The position numbers and the translations under genes are program-made. The notes under the pieces are model-generated. The model was not told the DNA's origin. It did not search any database and was given only the letters and a program-made list of their open reading frames with translations. A stretch of 48,272 nucleotides of DNA from Rubritalea marina DSM 17716 (GTDB taxonomy: Bacteria; Verrucomicrobiota; Verrucomicrobiia; Verrucomicrobiales; Akkermansiaceae), in assembly GCF_000378105.1 (NCBI RefSeq), contig NZ_KB899263.1, forward strand, positions 24,236 through 72,507. Direction: 5' to 3'. The first letter of the stretch is position 1. Each line of letters begins with the position of its first letter. Below are positions 44,980 to 48,272 of this stretch, piece after piece.

Positions 44980-45897
44980 TCACACCTCCTTTTTTCTAAA
45001 AATGAACCAAGACAGCACCAAAGCAATCGACACGTGCAACGCCGCCACCAAGCACACGCGCAGGATCAAACCCAGCTCGAGCATGCGCCCCTGAATCGTA
45101 GCATCCTCTAGGCTCATGAGCTTAAAATCAGGAAACAAATACGCCACCCAATGCGCCACCGAAAGCACCCTTGACTCACGCCCATGCGCCGCATACTCCG
45201 CCATCACACCGCGCGCCTCATCCACCATCAAGCCCACCACCATCACCACCAAGGTCGCCAACAAAGTGAACAAGGTCGAAGTAGAAAAAGTAGACAAACA
45301 AAGCGCCACCGCCGCAAGCACCGCAGCCTTCAAAAACACAGCCAACACCCCAAGCTGAAGCCCGACACCCGCCCCGTGCTGACGCAAGGTCGTCACGCGT
45401 TCATCAATAAGCTCTTGCGAAAACCCGAGCGCCTGCATCGCTGGCAACTGCTCCGCCAGCATCCCCTCCACCGTGTGCCACAGCGCAGCGCTGAGCAACA
45501 CATCCATACAAAGTAGCCCAATCGCCAACATCGCCAACACACCAAAGTAGCGCCCAAGCAAATAATCCAAACGCGTCACAGGCTTACACAGTATCGTGTA
45601 CAACGTCCGATCCTCCACATCCTTGGGAATCAACAACGCAGTAGCAGCGATCGCAAATACCGCAGCAAAAACATTCATGCTAAAGAAGGCCGCCCCCTTC
45701 ATCACCCTCAAACTCTGCTCAGAGTCCTGAGCCTTCCCCACACTACCAAAATCCACCCATAGCATCCCCAACATGATCGCCGCAAATACCACCAAAAAGT
45801 AAAACACCTTCATCCGCAGCACCTGAATAAACGTCTGCCTCGCCAACACACAGACCCGCGAGGGCGACAAAATCATCGTTCGCCCAGCACTAGACAC
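44980..45897 (-). CDS. ABC-2 type transporter permease
   Basis: A 305-residue permease with about six membrane segments (VFYFLVVFAAIMLGMLWV, SMNVFAAVFAIAATALLI, LFTLLATLVVMVVGLMVD). The fragment VEDRTLYTILCKPVTRLDYLLGRYFG is typical of the ABC-2 family. It starts at GTG 45897, 8 bases inside the end of the ATPase gene with a GGGGG-rich site upstream, or at ATG 45876. The exported substrate is unknown. Confidence 0.85.
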   Translation of the reverse strand: MSSAGRTMILSPSRVCVLARQTFIQVLRMKVFYFLVVFAAIMLGMLWVDFGSVGKAQDSEQSLRVMKGAAFFSMNVFAAVFAIAATALLIPKDVEDRTLYTILCKPVTRLDYLLGRYFGVLAMLAIGLLCMDVLLSAALWHTVEGMLAEQLPAMQALGFSQELIDERVTTLRQHGAGVGLQLGVLAVFLKAAVLAAVALCLSTFSTSTLFTLLATLVVMVVGLMVDEARGVMAEYAAHGRESRVLSVAHWVAYLFPDFKLMSLEDATIQGRMLELGLILRVCLVAALHVSIALVLSWFIFRKKEV

Positions 45898-46744
45898 CGT
45901 GCCCCCCCTTCCGCTGCGTCACCACATCAATAAAGACCGACTCCAAACTCCGCTCACGCCGCGCCATAGCCTCTACGGACCCACCTTGCTCCACAATCCA
46001 TCTCCTCAATGATTGCAAGCCAGCATCGTCCAAGCCACCAACGCTTAGCTGCACCTCATCGCCAGCACCGCAGAGTGAATCCACAGACCCTTGCACCACC
46101 ATCTCCCCCTCATAAATCACTCCCACACGGTCGCAAACCTCCTGCACCTGCTCGAGCAAATGCGAACACAAAAACACCGTCACCCCCCGTCCTTTCAACG
46201 ACAGAATCAAATCGCGAATCTCGCGCGAACCAATAGGATCAACGCCCGCCGTCGGCTCATCCAATACCAACAACTTCGGATCTTGAATCAATGCCTGAGC
46301 CAGCCCAATCCGCTGCAACATCCCCTTCGAAAAACCACTGAGCCGACGCTCCGCTGCATCAGCAAGGCGCACCAAATCCAACATCTCCTGCACCCGGGCC
46401 TTCAGACCTCCCCCACGCAAGCCACATAGCTTCCCATAAAACTCCAAGGTCTCACGCGCCGTCTGGTGCTTAAAAAAGTAGGGATTCTCTGGCAAATAAC
46501 CCACCTGGTGACGAGCATCCACCTTACTCGCATCGTGCCCAAACACGCGACACTCGCCCGCACTAGGCTGTAGCAAGCCCAGCAAAGCCTTCATCGTAGT
46601 CGACTTGCCCGCCCCATTCGGCCCTATCAAACCATAGACCTCCCCCTCAGCGATCTCCATCGATAGCCCCTTCACCGCCACCAAGCGCTTCCTCAACAAT
46701 GCCGACTTAAATTCCTTACGGAATCCTCGGATCTCAACCACCAT
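45890..46744 (-). CDS. ABC transporter ATP-binding protein
   Basis: A 284-residue ATPase: Walker A GPNGAGKST, Q-loop in VGYLPENPYFF, signature LSGFSKGMLQR, Walker B LLVLDEPTAG, and H-loop in LCSHLLEQ. It closely follows the CcmA/DrrA-like exporter group. ATG 46744 starts the domain (MVVEIRGF); another start at 46765 is possible. It is first of a three-gene operon (ATPase, permease, helical-repeat protein), divergent from ruvB. Confidence 0.92.
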   Translation of the reverse strand: MVVEIRGFRKEFKSALLRKRLVAVKGLSMEIAEGEVYGLIGPNGAGKSTTMKALLGLLQPSAGECRVFGHDASKVDARHQVGYLPENPYFFKHQTARETLEFYGKLCGLRGGGLKARVQEMLDLVRLADAAERRLSGFSKGMLQRIGLAQALIQDPKLLVLDEPTAGVDPIGSREIRDLILSLKGRGVTVFLCSHLLEQVQEVCDRVGVIYEGEMVVQGSVDSLCGAGDEVQLSVGGLDDAGLQSLRRWIVEQGGSVEAMARRERSLESVFIDVVTQRKGGHGV

Positions 46745-46883
46745 GTTAGAACTAGCTAGCGCCATCAATGTTGAAAATACGAAGCACACCCCAATTGACA
46801 ACGATAATCGCGTGCATCCATTCTTGCACATTGCCGCTGGCAGACTAACCTAGTCAAGTCATCGTCCCTAACGAGAATTTTCT

Positions 46884-47900
46884 ATGTCCGAATCCTTCTT
46901 CGAAAAAAGCAACAACGTACCGGATACCAACTACGAACAATCGCTGCGCCCACCCGCATTCAGCGAATTCCACGGACAAGACAAAATCAAGGACCGCCTC
47001 ATGCTCATGGTCGAGGCAGCTCAGAAACGCGATGACGTACTCGAGCACGTCCTCCTCTCCGGACCGCCTGGACTAGGAAAAACCACCCTCGCCAACATCA
47101 TCGCAGGCGCCGCAGGCACCCAGCTCCACACCACCTCAGGCCCGCAAATCGAAAAAGCAGGCGACCTCGCAGGCGTGCTCACCAACATCCAAAAAGGCGA
47201 TATCCTCTTCATCGATGAAATCCACCGACTCCACCCAGCGGTAGAAGAATACCTCTACCCCGCAATGGAAGACTTCCGCCTCGACATCATCATCGACTCA
47301 GGCCCCTCCGCACGCTCGATCCAGCTCAACCTCCCCAAATTCACCCTCGTAGGCGCCACCACCCGCGCCGGCATGCTCACCTCGCCACTGCGCTCACGCT
47401 TCGGCCTCGTCAATCGACTCGATTACTACTCGCGCGACGAACTCGCAGTCATCATCTCGCGCTCCGCCGCCCTCCTAGAGATCGACATCCGCCCAGATGG
47501 CGCCAGCGAAATTGCCGCACGCTCACGTGGCACACCACGCATCGCCAACAACCTCCTGCGCTGGGTACGCGACTTTGCCCAAGTCCGAGGCAATGGCATC
47601 ATCGACGGAAAAACCGCCATCGACGCCCTTGCCATGATCGAAATCGACAACGATGGGCTCGACGAAATGGACGTGCGCATCCTCGAATCCATGATCTACA
47701 AATTCAATGGCGGGCCAGTAGGCCTCTCCTCAGTAGCCGTCGCCGTTGGCGAAGACGCCTCCACCTTAGAAGAAGTTCACGAACCCTTCCTCATCATGCA
47801 AGGCTTTGTCAAACGCACCCCCCGCGGCCGCGTCGCCCTTCCCGCCGCCTACACCAAAATAGGTGCCTCACCCACAAAAGCTCCAGATGAACTCTTCTAA
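46884..47900 (+). CDS. ruvB: Holliday junction branch migration ATPase RuvB
   Basis: The motor of the RuvABC complex. Landmarks: [19 protein letters not shown], Walker [10 protein letters not shown], Walker [10 protein letters not shown], sensor motifs [19 protein letters not shown] and the C-terminal winged helix from [14 protein letters not shown] to [13 protein letters not shown]. The length of 338 is normal. ruvA and ruvC are not in the window. Confidence 0.97.
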   Translation: MSESFFEKSNNVPDTNYEQSLRPPAFSEFHGQDKIKDRLMLMVEAAQKRDDVLEHVLLSGPPGLGKTTLANIIAGAAGTQLHTTSGPQIEKAGDLAGVLTNIQKGDILFIDEIHRLHPAVEEYLYPAMEDFRLDIIIDSGPSARSIQLNLPKFTLVGATTRAGMLTSPLRSRFGLVNRLDYYSRDELAVIISRSAALLEIDIRPDGASEIAARSRGTPRIANNLLRWVRDFAQVRGNGIIDGKTAIDALAMIEIDNDGLDEMDVRILESMIYKFNGGPVGLSSVAVAVGEDASTLEEVHEPFLIMQGFVKRTPRGRVALPAAYTKIGASPTKAPDELF

Positions 47901-48018
47901 CGCCCACGCGCTACAAGTAGCTCAATCAACCCACTTTGGAAGCCAAAGCCTGAACATCCATCGCCTTAAGAAGATTCATATTCAGGATAAGGTAAAGCAC
48001 AGGTGTTCAAGAAAGCGG
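47901..48018. other. Gap after ruvB
   Basis: About 120 bases without a gene. A weak hairpin CTTTGG/CCAAAG lies near 47935-47950 but has no T-run on the plus strand. Confidence 0.35.
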
Positions 48019-48117
48019 CTAATCCAGGGGCATCAATGCTGAAGGCTTGTAGACATTGAAGACAGGAGCGATGCGACGTGCCCCGAAGGGGTGAAGCTGC
48101 TGGAGGAGCAGCTGAAT
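48019..48117 (-). repeat. Palindromic element at the end of an IS110 remnant
   Basis: This stretch has two perfect hairpins: AGCTGCT (48095-48101)/AGCAGCT (48107-48113) and CCCC (48081-48084)/GGGG (48088-48091). On the minus strand one frame is open across it (reading LHPFGARRIAPVFNVYKPS), shifted from the IS110 frame. I think similar peptide-like repeats occur between genes in this phylum, but that is from memory. It may be a dispersed non-coding repeat. Confidence 0.35.
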
Positions 48118-48272
48118 CAATGAGTTCCCGTTTCCATCACCATGCGCGCTTCTGGATACTTTTGTCAAAGCCGGCGTAGGCTCTCACGATGATTGGTAAT
48201 TGAGCGTTGCTCTAGCGTTTCGCCAGCTTGGTCAAGGATGCAGATAGCGTGAGAACGATCTCCAAGATCGAT
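48117..48272 (-). pseudogene. IS110-family transposase remnant (N-terminal, degraded)
   Basis: Reading the minus strand from the window edge gives IDLGDRSHAICILDQAGETL, the DEDD N-terminal segment of IS110-type transposases, then NHRESLRRL. An in-frame TGA lies at 48165-48167 and another at 48117-48119; the frame between them still reads QKYPEARMVMETGTH. The match stops at the second TGA. The start codon and any element end lie outside the window. It is a decayed, truncated copy. Confidence 0.7.

Overview
The window looks like a chromosomal segment of a marine or host-associated member of the Verrucomicrobia (Verrucomicrobiales). This is an inference from gene content. Two secreted proteins carry PEP-CTERM sorting tails, three formylglycine-type sulfatases sit beside a GH95-like hydrolase, FtsZ is divergent with a long acidic linker, and LemA/DUF3137, GHL10 and ThuA genes are present. 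There are no rRNA genes and no CRISPR array. One tRNA gene (Glu, UUC) is visible. Gene density is high and most intergenic gaps are below 300 bases.

Layout. 1-1.6 kb: an integron-type tyrosine recombinase with a long N-terminal extension, ending in a hairpin. 1.6-3.8 kb: a TonB-dependent receptor on the minus strand, with a cluster of inverted repeats upstream. 4.0-6.9 kb: LemA plus two tandem DUF3137 paralogues, convergent with a small unknown gene. 7.0-11.3 kb: housekeeping genes (rlmN, purD, pyrE) and an NAD-dependent epimerase. 11.3-11.9 kb: an intergenic region with a dense run of inverted repeats and two terminators, a candidate structured RNA. 11.9-12.8 kb: PEP-CTERM protein 1. 12.9-17.2 kb: a minus-strand cluster of four genes (DUF542/rhodanese-like, KefB-type antiporter, DUF971, ftsZ). 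17.3-20.5 kb: pssA, a GHL10 glycosidase-like protein and a ThuA-like protein. 20.5-21.1 kb: a dispersed-repeat copy and tRNA-Glu. 21.1-22.5 kb: a YkgJ-type Cys-cluster protein and an AEC transporter.

22.8-33.9 kb is the most distinctive region: a histidine kinase with discoidin-like extracytoplasmic repeats, a NarL/FixJ response regulator, PEP-CTERM protein 2, a GH95-like hydrolase and three sulfatases, all on the plus strand. I read it as a sensing-and-degradation locus for a sulfated, probably fucose- or galactose-containing polysaccharide. The kinase would sense glycan, the regulator would switch on the locus, the sulfatases would desulfate, and the GH95-like enzyme would remove terminal sugars. 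None of this has been tested.

33.9-48 kb returns to housekeeping: a YggS-type PLP protein, gltB (no gltD beside it), a secDF fusion, lipB, a metallophosphoesterase, an ABC exporter operon ending in a membrane-anchored helical-repeat protein, and ruvB. The right edge holds a decayed IS110-type transposase fragment next to a palindromic element.

The items most worth a second look are the structured region at 11335-11535, the substituted T7 loop of FtsZ and the hairpin leader of its gene, the discoidin kinase with its GH95-like/sulfatase locus and altered GH95 catalytic positions, and a 35-base intergenic repeat shared by two distant loci.
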